A stretch of 64,000 nt of DNA. Source: Protoeuglena noctilucae. Its lineage: Eukaryota > Chlorophyta > Pedinophyceae > Marsupiomonadales > Marsupiomonadaceae. Shown one piece after another: positions 22,526-34,800 of the stretch (positions are counted from its first letter, which is position 1; the number at the start of each line of letters is the position of its first letter). The position numbers were made by a program, and so were the translations under genes. Below the pieces are notes generated by a model. The model saw nothing but the letters and a program-made list of their open reading frames with translations, ran no database searches and was not told where the DNA came from. The stretch is taken from the NCBI GenBank assembly GCA_958009085.1, contig OY253672.1:558001-622000 (forward strand). Direction: 5' to 3'.

Positions 22526-24950
22526 TTAGTGCATCGGCATCACGTCCTCGTCCTTGCGCTCCCCAGGAGGTGCGCCCTGCAGATAGGGCAGCGAGGGAGC
22601 CAGTTGCGGCGAATGCTGGCTGGGCATGGCATGCGGGAGCGCGACAGCGAACTGATTCATCCCCATCGTCCCGAGCGTCCCGTCGGTGCAATCCAGGGCT
22701 CGCTCTCACCGTAAAGGGTCGCGCCAGCCAGGTCCCGAGGGCCGGGAATCGGTCGACGAGCTTGCGTTCGAATTCGAAAGGGCGATTGGGCTCCGCGTCG
22801 TCGAAGTCGACGCCCTGCGCGGATCCGAAGAGCGTGAAGGCGGCCGTCCCCATCACGAAGCACGCGATGGAGGGCACGAAGAGGGAGAGCTCCCAGGAGT
22901 GGGTCTGGTCGAGGATGATGCCGGCGGCCGCCACTCCGATCACGCCGGGGATGGACGCGACGGTGTTGGTCATGCCCAGGAGGATGGAGGCGTAGCGGGG
23001 CGACAGGTCCTGGTGGTTGCAGTAGAGGCCCGCCAACGAGAAGCTGTTGAGCCCGATGGCCACGGAAATGAGCGCGACGGTCGTCATGGGGTCGTCGGTC
23101 CCCAGGGACGCCAGGAGGCACGCGGAGGGGCCCATGAAGGCCATCGTCTGTGCGGCCTTGCGTACGCGGCCCACGGGCCACCCGATCTCCAGGAGCTTGT
23201 CCGCGGAGGAGCCGGCCACGGCCGACGTGACGATGGCCGTGATGGGCGGGATCAGCGACACCTGCGCCGCTTGGGACAGCTCCAGGTGCAGCGTGTCTGG
23301 GGGCGGGGTGGCGGGCACGCACGGTGAGGAAAACCCGAGACAGTAGCATGTTCTAAGTGGTGCGCTAGTGCGACTCGATGACTTGTGCGGAGAAGACACA
23401 GGGCGACGATGCCTTGGCAAAAGGAGATCGCAACGTGAGGCTGGTGGACCTGCCTACCCAGCTCCTGCGATGTCCCTTGGCCCTCACCGGAGAAGTAGGT
23501 GGGGAGCCACGCGAGCATGGAGTAGTGGAACCAGTTGTTGCTGAAGTGGGTGATGGCCAGCGCCCGCAGCGGGGGACACCGCACAAAGGCGCGCCACGGG
23601 ATGCTCCCGGGGCCCTCCTTGGGCTTCTCGAGCACGGCCACTGCAAAGACAAGCAGAGATACGCATCGTATCGATGTCTTAGGCCGCGGCGATGTGCCAA
23701 ACGGGGCACAAGGGCGCAGCTAAGCGACAAAAGAGTGCTGGCATAAGTGTTGCCATGCCGAGTACTCTAGGCTTTATAGCCGCTCTCCCACCGCATGTTG
23801 CAATCCAAGCTTCGCTCACCAGGGTTATCGTCCCCGCCCTCCTCGCGGATGCCCTTGACGAGGTACTCCCACCACAAGACCCACACGAGCCCGGTGAAGC
23901 CGAACAGGTAGAAGACGGACTGCCATCCCAGCGCCTTGATGAGCTCGGGGGCAACGATGAGGCCGGTGATGGAGCCGACCTGGAGCCCGGCGAACACGAA
24001 CGACATCGCCCGGCCGCGCTCGGCGGGGGGCACGGCCTTGGCGACAACGTCGGTGACGGAAGAAGGCGCGACGGCCTCGCCGACGCCCACGAAGGCCCGC
24101 GAGAGGCAGAGGAGGTTGATGGTGGAGGAGCAGAGGGGCACGGCGGCCGTCGCGGCCGACCACACGGCGACCCCTGCGGGCAAGACACGCCGCCCGGAGA
24201 GGCGGTTCACGGCGAAGCCGCCGGGGAGCTGGGATGCCATGTAACCCCAGAAGAAGGAGGACTGGATGAGGCCGGCGACGGTGGGGGACCAGCCGAACTC
24301 CTGGGGAGCACGCGAAGGGCAGGAGTCCAGGGTCTCCTTGGCAGTGGTAGTAACACTTGGCAGCGACCCTGTGCCCGCGAGAGCGAGCTAGTGATGCGCA
24401 CCTTGGCCATGGGGATGATGGCGACGGAGATGTTGACTTTGTCCATGTTGCAGATGACGAAGCAGACACCCATCGCAAAGACCAGCCGGGCCCTGCGGCG
24501 AGGAGAAGCGAGGGCTCGCGAGCTCGAGGACTCGACGTTGACGTCCACGGCATGCGTCTGAAGAGAGCCTCGTCGCTGCGGCGACCCGCAAAAGCTCGTG
24601 CGCCACACGGACCTTGCTGGGAGCTTGCCCCATTGCTCCGCGAGGCTCGATGGCAACCCCCCCGGGGAGGATGTCGACGGCTTCTCGTCCTCTGGAACCG
24701 CGACCGCTTCGAGGACGCGGGACTGCCGCTCCGGCCCCGCCCGCTCATGCACCTGTCGCGGCGTCGTGGCGAGGTCGATGGTCGCATTCGCGGGCTGGTC
24801 GAGTCGCGAGCTCCACCGCAACAGGACTAAAAGGCCAAGATGTGTTCGCACGCAACAAATCACACGGTCTCGGACGCTACGGTGCGCGGGCGACACGCAC
24901 CTCCTCGCCAACACATGACACGGCACCCGAGTCGCCACGGTGGCCCGCAT
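22526..24950 (-). CDS. PHT4/ANTR-type anion (phosphate) transporter, MFS
   Basis: Exons: 24950-24402 (5' end uncertain), 24300-23820, 23640-23488, 23296-22710 and 22576-22526, about 606 residues if the first exon is unbroken. The transporter part begins RRARLVFAMGVCFVICNMDK then VNISVAIIPMAKEFGWSPTV and AGLIQSSFFWGYMASQLPGG, the signature of the SLC17/PHT4 family of Na+- or H+-linked phosphate and organic-anion transporters. Later segments include SFVFAGLQVGSITGLIVAPE, FSNNWFHYSMLAWLPTYFS and GLNSFSLAGLYCNHQDLSPR. About twelve membrane helices fit. The long N-terminus (MRATVATRVPCHVLARRC...) is basic and Ser-rich, suggesting plastid targeting as in plant ANTR proteins. Its start Met is the least certain part. 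Substrate cannot be told from sequence: phosphate, ascorbate or glutamate are all known in the family. Confidence 0.88.
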
Positions 24951-25584
24951 CGCCCCGCCGGTCCCCCTGCGCCACGTCTCTTCCATCGACCACGCGCTGG
25001 GCTGGCTGCAAGACCTCCTTGCGCTCCCCCGAGGGACCCGCGGACGTGGCCTCGACGCCACCCCTGCGCCTCGCACTAACCCCGCACGCCGATCTCCAGG
25101 GGCCTGCCGAGCGGACGTGCCCGCGCCGCAGCAACCACGTGCTTCGGAAAGCGACGCCAACGGGCGCCTGCGACGGCCCAGCAACCCCCATCCTCCTCCC
25201 CCTCCCCAAGCAAGAACGTGGACCCGACTCCAAGACCACCTAGGCGACTCTAGCAAAGTTAATGACGCGAGGGCGCTCCCCCAGGCTTCCGCGGAGTCTT
25301 GACTGGCTCGGGCGCTGGTCGGTCACAGCCTGTGTGAGGCGCACGAGAGAGACGGGCCGTGGTTCGCGAATGGATGCGAATGACGACAGTGCGGCGTGGC
25401 AAGGGCGCTGCGGGTAGCCCAGTGCCAGTGAGGGGCATCCCCAGTCCGCCATTTCCCCGCTGCCCAGCCCCTCCCCGATCCATTCGCTAGCGCCTTGAGC
25501 TGTAAAGAGCAGGTTCTGCCACGGACGACCTCGGAAGAGCACGCCGAGGAGGCGGTCGAAGGGAGAGGTCCGCCGGGAGGAGGG
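24951..25584. promoter_or_regulatory. Head-to-head spacer, PHT4-like / CKS1
   Basis: About 630 bases lie between divergent starts. A plus-strand open frame (24940-25302) has no domain and lies opposite the PHT4 leader, so I treat it as chance. No TATA-like element stands out. Confidence 0.35.
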
Positions 25585-26363
25585 ATGGCACCGCACATCC
25601 AGTACAGCGAGAAGTATTTCGACGACGTGTACGAGTACAGGTGGGAGCCGGCGCATGGCCACCGCCGGACGCGCCGGAAATACGAAGCCCAGCGCGGGAA
25701 GCCGGACCACGGCCCGCCCACGCGCCCGCAGGCACGTCGTCCTTCCGCAAGACGTCGCCAAGCTGTTGCCGAAGGGTCGTCTGCTGTCGGAGGTGAGCGG
25801 CGCGGCTCGGCTCGGCCGGGAACGGTGGGGAGCTCACAACGGGTGGGTTCGACGCGACGCGCCCCCTTCGCCGGGCTTGAGCGACGGGCGCGATTTTTAA
25901 AGATGCCGTCGGGTGTAGGAGACGGGTTCGCGTCGAGCCAGGGTCGCGAGGGAGCGCGCGAGCTGCCCCCCTCGACCTGGCTGCGCCATGCGGCCCTGCC
26001 CTGATCGAATGCGGACGTTCACGAGCGCTGGTTGTTTCGCTCTCTCGCTCGCGGCCTCCCGCTGCCCCGCTTGCGGCCCCGCGAGGCCGTCCCATTGCGT
26101 GTCCCCCCAGGCGGAGTGGCGGGGCCTCGGCGTGCAGCAATCGCGGGGATGGGTGCACTACGCGATCCACAGGCCTGAGCCACACATCATGCTCTTCAGG
26201 TGCGCACGCGCGCGGGCCGGGGGCCCCGCAGCCAGCACGCACGGCGCTGACTCCTCTTTCGCGCGCCCTTGCCGACCGAATGTCGCGCCGCCCAGGGAGA
26301 GCGCCGCTCCGGAACATCGTTCACGTGCTTTCTCGCAGGCGCCCGCTTAACTACGGTCAGTGA
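25585..26363 (+). CDS. CKS1: Cyclin-dependent kinase regulatory subunit CKS1
   Basis: Four exons (25585-25640, 25732-25792, 26111-26199, 26339-26363) give 76 residues. The sequence is almost canonical: [56 protein letters not shown] and [17 protein letters not shown]. The phosphate-binding residues of the anion site and the hinge motif HxPEPH (here HRPEPH) are intact. CKS proteins bind the CDK C-lobe and help it act on already phosphorylated substrates during the cell cycle. The last exon has only 25 coding bases, and the middle exons follow the conserved plant-like intron positions. Length matches the family. The start is fixed by the conserved IQYSEKY motif five codons in. Confidence 0.97.
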
Positions 26364-26831
26364 GCGGGTCGGGGGGCGGAACTCGGGTCCGTGCTCAAAT
26401 CTCTGGGGACCTGCGGCGCCCGAGGATTAGTAGGCGCTTGCTTCTGCATTGCTGGGGTGTTGGAATGTCATGGAGGCTGGGGTGGACTGTCTACGATGTG
26501 AGATTCGCGTCCAGGGCACGGCGCTGGGGAGCGTGGGGTTGGGGCCAGGGGAGGGGGATAGGGCCGCAGGTCTGAGCCTCCGCTGTGCGGGATAACGGGG
26601 TTCGTCCCTGCAGGCTTCCCGGACCTGTGTCTCCTTGCCCCCGACCGGTGCTTGTTTTGGTCTTTGCTACCGCGCCTGCCCCACAGGGCTGCTGCCCCAG
26701 CGCGACGGCCAATGCCTCTTGAAAGGCTGCTGCACAACTACTAATAGTAGCCGGCGACTGCCAACCAACGAAGAGGTGAGCCAAACAGGTGGCCAGCATA
26801 TGCGCCACGCCACCGGACGGCTATAGATGAA
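26364..26831. other. Convergent spacer, CKS1 / 131-residue gene
   Basis: About 470 bases hold the two 3' UTRs. I see no gene or repeat in it. Confidence 0.45.
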
Positions 26832-27692
26832 TCACTTGCTGGGGGCTCCCACCCTCGGGTGGTGCGCGAACCACTTCCCTGGAAGCGGTGCGTTCGTCAG
26901 CGGGTCCTTGCTGTCCTTATCAGTGCCCCACTGCAGGTGCGGGAGCAAGAGCGAGCCATGAATCGTGGTAGTGGCCAGACACGACGTCGGCCGTGGCTGG
27001 CAGCCGTAGCGACGGCTGCGAATGCTGCACGGCAACCCTTGAGTGTGCGAGACGCGCCACACCTGCCGCTGCCCACACCCAGCGCTTGCGTGAGCAAGCC
27101 ACACCCACCTGCATGCCGTTCAGCACGGGGTCGTAGGGGCTCGTGGCCCACTCCTTCATCGTGTCCGCGAACTCGCCGTAAGACCTGCGCGCAGTACAGC
27201 CAGGGATGACGGTCATTCCCGGGCTTGCTCATGCAAACGGAACGATCAAGCGACGTCGCGGACCCGTGGCGCAGCTCTGCGGTGTGCACGCGCCGCATCG
27301 CGACGCGACTCACCGCCGGTAGGTCTCCCGCTCCTCCACAATGTTGGGGACAGCACGCGCGTAGACGATGCTAGTCCAGGACGCCCTGCGGGATCGAGTG
27401 AGCAGCGTGTGAATGAAGGCACGGGGCAAGGCCCCAGCGTGAAGCTAGCGGCGGGTCCGGAGTCACTATCTACTGCGTGCAGGTCGCCCCCTGGCGGCCC
27501 AGCGTCGGGGCGTGGCCTGCCATTGCTGCGGCGCCCATCTCACCTCTTGTGGGCCCTCTCCTCGACCTCCTGCAGGCAAACGCGCGTGGTGGCGTCCAGA
27601 CGCTCCCACTCCGCGGGGTAGCCGGGGAATTTCTCGTTCCAGTACCGCGTCACGGACGGGAACATCCAGCGCAGGGTCTCCGCCACGCCCAT
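26832..27692 (-). CDS. 131-residue protein, function unknown
   Basis: Four exons (27692-27544, 27385-27314, 27184-27109, 26930-26832) join cleanly and give 131 residues. It begins MGVAETLRWMFPSVTRYWNE and continues KFPGYPAEWERLDATTRV, EEVERAH-like charged helix, VYARAVPNIVEERETYRRSY, then GEFADTMKEWATSPYDPVLN and a proline-rich tail DPLTNAPLPGKWFAHHPRVG. All introns are GT-AG. The evenly phased splicing and codon use argue for a real gene. There is no classical transit peptide, though the start is amphipathic. Size and style recall small accessory subunits of mitochondrial respiratory complexes, but I cannot match a named one and do not assign it. Confidence 0.68.
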
Positions 27693-28041
27693 CGCGCCCT
27701 CCTCCCCTCCCCGACGCCTAGCGGCTTAGATTCGCTTGCAGGCGTAGGCGAGCCACGCCGCGGACGTCCGCGAGCTCAGGAAAGGCGGGACAGGCGACCC
27801 TGCGGTCCGACCGGGCGTGATCGAGCGATGCAGACGAGCGGAAGGTCGGATTTCGGAAGTTCTGTCCCGGGACGGGCACGGCCAGTGCCGAACGGGAGCT
27901 CGCCAACTGACCGGCAGTGACACCGCCAGTGTTTTCATGCCCTTCGAAATAATCGGCCAACAGCGCCCGCCTCGAGTTGTCGAGCTCAAGACACGCCCAG
28001 CAGAGCCGCCGGTCGCCCGGGGAAGGCCCACCCATGGCGCG
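27693..28041. promoter_or_regulatory. Head-to-head spacer, 131-residue gene / two-helix membrane gene
   Basis: About 350 bases separate the two divergent starts, so a shared promoter is likely. No distinct element recognised. Confidence 0.35.
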
Positions 28042-28648
28042 ATGGCCGAGGACGGGCAGTCGTCCTCCGCAAGGCTCGATCCCAAGAGTGAGCGGTGCTC
28101 ACGGCCTGGCTCGATGCAGATGGGCACAACACAAGTCTCTGCATTAATGACGCTGGCACGATGCGTCGCCTGCAGCTTTGACGTGGACGCTCGTCGGCTT
28201 CGGCTCGCTCGCCGCGGCGGTCAGCTTCATCACCTTCCGCCGCACCGTCAACACGGCCCTCACACAGACGGTCCGCAAAGCCAACAACCGTTTGTTCCTG
28301 CTCTCCACCGCCCTAGCCCTGGGCACGCTCGGGCCAGGTTCTATTCGCCTCGGTACGTCGCCACGAGAGCCCTGCTGCGCCCCACCTCCTGGCTGATGGC
28401 GCAGTCCACGAATCTCTCGCCCCGCCGCTGTCGCAGTGTCGCCGGCGTTCGAGGGATCGCTGCTGCACCGCCCAGAGTACGAGGGGCTCACCCCCGAGGA
28501 GGCGGCCGAGCGCCAGGCTCAGAAGGAGCAGCGGCTGCGGGAGCTGCGGGCACTGGCCGAGCAGGAGCTGCGGCGGAGAGATGACGTCCCCATGACCATT
28601 TTCTGGAGAGGCTCCTCGGGGAACCACGAGCGCAGGGACGGTGAATGA
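28042..28648 (+). CDS. Small membrane protein with two helices, function unknown
   Basis: Three exons (28042-28087, 28176-28352, 28437-28648) give 144 residues. After a polar start (MAEDGQSSSARLDPK), a first hydrophobic segment reads WTLVGFGSLAAAVSFITF. A short basic loop (RRTVNTALTQTVRKANN) leads to a second, RLFLLSTALALGTLG. The C-terminal half is a charged helix (LTPEEAAERQAQKEQRLREL, RALAEQELRRRDDVP) and ends in a polar tail. The layout, a helical hairpin with an exposed coiled tail, suits an organelle or ER membrane protein. I do not recognise the family. An upstream ATG at 28034 is in another frame. It ends only about 170 bases from the convergent TAF2 stop. Confidence 0.65.
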
Positions 28649-28816
28649 GGCCAGCTGGCCGTGCACCAAGCGGCCCGTTGTTGCAGATAGAAGCAACTCG
28701 CAACGTACTCTTCGATTGCATTCAAACATACAGTGCGCCTTATGCTCTTCAGTGCGCCCTGCCCATAGTTGGGCTGTGCCTCGAGAGCAGAGTCTAGACC
28801 GCGCTGCGCCCGACAC

Positions 28817-31800
28817 CTAGGACGGATTGGGCTTGTTGAAGCCCTTGAGTATCGCCTTGGGGAGCTTCAGCTTGAGCGGGCCAGCGCTCGTCACCCCCTG
28901 GGCCCCCTCGTCCGAAGCGCGAGCCTCCTTGGGCGCTGCTCCAGGGGCCGTGGGAGCTTGCGCCGGGGCTGGCGGTGCAGCGGCTGCCGGTGCGGCAGCT
29001 GGTGGTGCAGGGGCTGCCCGGACGACAGGCAACTTGACCTTCAGTCCACCCACGGCGGGCCGAGGCGCGGCACCTGCCCCGGCGGCGGCAGGTGCGGTCC
29101 GGGCCACGGCTGCGGCGGTGGGTCCGGGCCCCGCACCCGCCCCGGCTGGCCCACTCTGCGTGGCGGGTGTCATGACGGGCGGCGCAGCAGCTGGCACCGA
29201 TGAAGGGCGGGGCTCGGCGGCGCCCGCTGGCGCACCGGGGCTGCCCTTCGCGGGCGGCGGCCCAGCCTGGCGGACACCACCGCCGAGGGACGACCCTGCC
29301 GGCTGCGCCTTGTTTGCCGCCTCCTGCCCCGGGACCCTCCGCACAGCGACGTGCTTCGGGGCCGAGCCGGGCGGCGCGCCCTTGGGTGCAACGGGGGGTC
29401 CACGGCTCGCGGCGGCAGCGCCCGCTTTGGCTGGGGCCGCGCTGGGCGGTGGGGTCGGGGCCCGGGAGGTCCCTGGGGATGGCGACGGTGTGGCCTTCCC
29501 TGTGAGCTGTGCCACTTGTGTGGGTGCCTTCTTTGCATCTGAGGAAGCAGGAGATGGGCCCTTGGCTCCGCTCGGCGGTGTCTTGGCCTTGCCGTCTCGA
29601 GAGCCCGACGGCGGCGTGCCCTTGTTTGGCAAGGGAGGCGTCTTGACCCTCGGTGCGTCGCCGGAGGTGGACGGCGGGGGTTTGGCCGCAGCCGCTGGCC
29701 CAGACGCGGCAACGCGTGGTCCCGCGGGAGGCGGCGTGCCAACGCGTTGCTTGGCGAGAGGCGGGGTGCCACTGCGCGGCCCCGCGGTTGGTGGCGTGCC
29801 GCTGCGAGGCGGGGGCGTCATCGAGCGCCGCGGAGCTGCAGCCGCAGTGTTCCCCTGCCCTGCCGCAGGCGCCCCGCTCGCCGGCCTCGCACCGACTTTG
29901 GGAGCTGACACAGACCGCGCCGGCGCCGCGGCCTGGGCAGCGTCGGGGGCTGTGGTGGTGCCGCGGACGCCGCTCGGCCCAGCCTCCGCACCACCCGCAC
30001 CCGCTGTGGCCACCCCGACCCCGACCTTCCCCAGAGACGAGAGGTTGAAGGCCCCTTGCAGACGGATCCTGCTGATGGCCAGCTTCCTCTGACCACCGGC
30101 TGCCAGGGCAGGGGACCACCCCAGGGCCTGTTGCTCACGGGCCACGTCGGGACGGTACAGCGTGGGGGGCTTCCCGGCCATGCTCTGCGGGTGGGGCAAT
30201 TGGCAGGGTTCTTGTTAACAAGCATGAGATTCGACGAGGTGAGAGTGGGATGTAGTCGCATCGCTGTGCTGATAGCGACCACGCCCTCGCCGCCATCAGG
30301 AGTGTGGACACCCAGCTGGCGGCCGCGAGCAATGCGCTCAGCGCAGGAGCTCGCCTGGACGAGGCAGAAGGCCGCGTGGCGCACGGCTGGGTCTTGGCTG
30401 CCCGCCATGACGGCATATGCCATGGCAGCCGTCTCTGGCGTCACCCCGGGCGCCGTGTCTGGCCGGGACTCCGCCTGCGCCTGGGCCTCGGCGATCCTCG
30501 CGCTCCGGGCCGGGCGCGGCGGGAGGCCTGACCCGGGCACAGCGCAGCCCCAGGCGTCGTGCACGAGCGCCATGGCGCAGTCGAGCGCGCCGAGCTGGAA
30601 GCCCACACAGGAGTCCGACTGCGGGCGAGGGCGGAGTTGAGGGCGGTGATGCAACCGGGTGTGCCGCAGGGGTTGCTGTGTGTGTTGGGCCAGTTGTGCC
30701 ATCGGTACAATGCGCAACGCAGCCGTGGGGTTCGAAACTGTCCCCTCCCGCCACATTCTGGCAGCTCAGCCCCACGCATAGTGTCCCACGCATCCCACCT
30801 GCACCAGAGAGAGCAGCTGCCTCAGCCCCTCATCCACGCCGCCCCGTGCCACCCCGAGGTCCGCCAGACACTCGGCCGCCGCCAGCCGCACGCCCTCTCC
30901 CCAAGCAGCGCCCAGGTATGGTTGCAGGAGCCTCTCCACGGCGTCTGGGCCCACGAGCGGCGATCGCAGCGACAGGGCCAGCGAGGTCAGCGCACGCAGG
31001 GCCGCCTGCGTGGGTGGGGTGCGGATGGGCACATGTAAGGGAAGTTGCCGTCAGCAATGCTCTGTCGAGCATAGGGAACCAATCATAGGACCAAGCAACC
31101 AAGCATAGGGCACCGAGCGTGAGTGTATGAATGGTGCCGTCCGCGTCGCTGCCAATGCCACCAACACACAGCAGGTGGCTTCCGCGTCCCTCCCTCGCCT
31201 GAGTCAGCGCGTGCTCCGGGGAGGGCATGACCCAGTCGACCTGGATCTGGCGGTGCAGCTCCCGCACCACCCGCCCCAGCATGGGCCCCACGGGGCGGGC
31301 TAAACCCAGGGCCTCCACGAACGCCGCCCGCAGCCGCGAGGCGTCGTGCGGGACCCCCACGGCGTCGCCCTCTGCCAGAATGTGCAGCACGGCCTCGATC
31401 GCCTCGTCGGGAGACTCCCCGCGCCCGTCCCGGAAGCAGGCCAGGGCACCGGGGGCCGCCTTGAGGACGAAATACTCGGAAAAGTCCGCGAAGACCTTGC
31501 GCAGGGCGCCGCCGGGGCAGGCGCGGTGCAGCAAGTCGAGCACGTCCGTGAGCGCCCGGCCTTCGTGCCCGGACGCCCGGGCGAGGGCCTCGGCTTCGGG
31601 CAGGCGCCGCAGCGCGCACAGGCGGACGCGGTAGAAGAGATCCGGGCTCGCGGCGGCCCGGGAGAGGCTCTGCAGGACGGCCGCGCGGGTGCGTGGGCAG
31701 GGCTCCTCCCGCGCCAGAGCGACCAGCGTTTCTGCGGCCCTCCACTGCGCGGCCGCCAGCCGCGAGTGGTGCAGCTGCTCGTCCAAGCATCTCAGCGTGT

Positions 31801-34800
31801 CATCCAGCGTGCCGATGCCCTCCAAGCGAAAGTCCGCGAGCCACTGCAGGTCCGGATCGAGCGCCACCCACCTGAGCGGCAGGGGCGGCTCAGGCGCTGG
31901 GCCGTCCTCCCCGTCCCGCGGCTTGCGCTGCCTCTTCCGCATCCCCGGCCGCCGGCTGCGGCACTCGATGAACTCGCACACCGCCGGGCTGTCGCCCAGC
32001 GGCACGGACCGCTCGTTGGGGCCGTCCGTCTCGTGCAACACGATGCGGAGGGTGCCGATGCCGCCGCCCTCCTGAGACGCAGCTTGGGAGGAGATCTGCG
32101 GGCGAGAGGCGCGGGGAGTGCTCAAGTGACGGCGCCGGACACTTCAACGGTGGGTTTTGTGCAGACGGTCAGCACCACCGCACCACCCGCACCAACGCTA
32201 AGCGTCGAGCCCGCACCGGCGGTACGAGGCAGCAATCGCCGAGGTGCTTTTACCAGGCTTTGGTCCCGCGCGCGAGCGCACCTGTGCGATGGGCGTGCCC
32301 CTCTGCTCCAGTGCCAACACGAAGACGTGGTCTTTGGAGAGATATCGCAAACCCCATCGTACCACGGGCGCCCCTCGGCCATGCACCCATCGCTTGGCCA
32401 GAGCCCTGTCCAGCCGCTTCTCCCCCATCTGCGGTCGCGTCGCAGGCACACATGCAGCAGCGGTGCGGGGAGGCACGCACAACGTGCATCAAGAGCAGAG
32501 ACGTCTAAAGCACGTTGGTCGGCGACGCCACACACGACCACGACTGATAGAAATAGAGCCCAGCTGGCACTCGCCTGCCCCACGAGCATACGCAGGAGCT
32601 TCTTGGTGTCCAGCCGGCGCCCCTTGCCCCCCTTGCTCGCCGCCGCGTGCCGCAGCTTGGACTGAAACGCCTTGCGCGCCTCCTCCTTCCCCACCCGACG
32701 CGCCAGCATCGTCACTACCGCCTCTGCCTTGTAGTCCAGCACACCCTCCCCGAGACACTCCAGTCCCCGCAAATCGGATCCCCAGTCTCTCTCCCACGGA
32801 GTCAACACCCTCGCACGGCCCGACGCCCCCGCCCCCGCCCCCGCCCCCGTCCCCGCCGCCGACGGTCCCGCCACGTCGCCCCCCGCAAGCGCTCCGGTCC
32901 TAGCGTCACTTGGCCCCGCCCCCGCGCCAGGTGTGGCCCCCGGCTCTCCAGCACCGGCGCCCTTGTCTGCGCCCTGCCCCGCCCCGCTGGTCCCCGCCGC
33001 GCCTGCCTCCTTGCCCTTCTCGCCCGCGCCGTCCTTGCCGGCATCCTTGCCCCCAACGACGGGCCTCAAATGCGCGAAGGGCCCAAAGGGCGAGTGGAGG
33101 GGCGGCACTGTCCCAAGCACGTCTGCCTCCACGGCCGCCCTCCGCTGCTCGAGCGCCCTCGCTTCCGCCTCGTTGTCTCCGACGATGCGCGCCAGGAGCA
33201 CCGTCCGCAGATACCGCGCGCACCCCACGGCGGCCCAACGGGTCGGGTGGTGCGCGGCAGCTGCGGGGCTCTTGGAGTAGGCGTGCATGAAGACGCCGAA
33301 CCACTGCTGCGACACGGCGAGCGCGAGGGCCGCCGCGCACTCGACGAAATCCTCCACCACTGCGTGCCAGGGGCGTGAGGGGCGGCGTGTCAGCGACCGT
33401 CACGTCAGAGCCTTGGAACAAAAGCAGACGCATGCTATCGCGCGGCAGCGACGAGCAGGGTAGCGGAGGTGTCAATTAGAACAATGCAGCGGAGTCCGCA
33501 CCCTGTGTTCCTGTGGCCCAGTCCTCCGGAAGGACAGCCAGTCCGTAGAGCAGCCGGCCTTGGGACGCCGTGCCGCACAGGCACCCGCGGGGCACGAAGA
33601 CGGCCGACAGGGCGTCGACGGGCAGCGGGCACGCGAGGTGGGTCTCAACGTGGTGGATGAGGGCTCCCAGCGTGTGGGCGGCGTGGGCCGTCCCGGCGTG
33701 GCGCTCCGGGCGGGCCAGGACGTGCGCCTGGGCGAGGCCCAGCACGCGTGGCCACGTCTGGAAAGCCTCGTGGCGACGCAAGTTGGGCGGCAGGTCCCGC
33801 AGAGCCACAGGTCGCGCCTGCCAGGGCCCCACGACCACCGCCAGGGTCTCGGCAGGGACGGCCATGGTCGGGGCGAAGGCCACGCGCCACGCGCGGCCGA
33901 TCCCGGGAATCTCCTCCGCCCGCCGCTCCAGAGGCCTGCCGGGCCCCACCGCCAGGTACCCATCGGGGACCACGGCCGCCAGCGTGTGGGGCGCCATGGC
34001 GCCGGGGGAGTCGACGCAGGGCAGCCAGGTGCGCGTGCGGTGCACCCCGAGCGCCGTGCACCCGCACCGCTGCGACCAGAGCACCCCGCCTGGCCCAACC
34101 TCGTACCGCACCACCACCTCAAGCAAGGGTCCTGCTTGCCCCGCACCGTCCGCCGCCTCGCGTCGCGCCCGCGCGCCCGCGTCCTCATAGTCCGATCCCT
34201 CCTCGGACCCGTCATCGTCGCCGCTGTCATCTTCCGCGTCCGCCCCGCGCCCTGCCCAGCGCCCCGCCCCTGGACCGGACCCGCCCGCCCCCACAGCGAT
34301 GAGCAGGTCGAGCCGCTCCATCTCCGCGCGCCGCAGCTCCCAGTAAGCGCGCTCTGCGTCCTTCGCGACCGCCTGGACGGTCCCGGAGGGCGCCGGCCGG
34401 GCAATCTCGAGGCGCGGCAAGAGGGTGAAGGCCACCGGGGCACCGCCGACCTCCACTGCGACGGCAGGGCGGGAGACGTGAGCGGAGAGTCGCAGTGTGC
34501 ATGGATGTTGCGAAACCTGCGCGGCGAATGCCCGAGGAGCTACGCCGGGGACGCCAGGCGACTTGCCCGAGCAAGAACAGTTACCTGAGGTCACATTCGC
34601 CGCACAGTGCAGGCCCAGGACCGCGCTGGGGTTCCGCACGACGATCTTCGTCGTACCTAGACATCGCTGCCTGTCCGGGTCGAAGAGGAGCACCGTGCTC
34701 TGCTCCTGGACGCTGGCGACCTCGGCTGCAGCGAGGGGATGGCAGAGCGAGGCGCATGGATCCCCGAGACCGGGCACACCGAACGCAATTGCAACTACGC

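Noticed and set aside
22600-22710. Direct read-through of the PHT4-like gene into GTMGMNQFAVALPHAMPS
   Set aside because: It would need frame changes; a GT-AG intron 22709-22577 joins the exons in phase and gives a natural end, GAPPGERKDEDVMPMH.
28827-30092. Plus-strand open frame of about 420 codons
   Set aside because: It lies opposite the Pro/Ala-rich TAF2 tail and reads as Gly/Ala/Pro low complexity with no domain.
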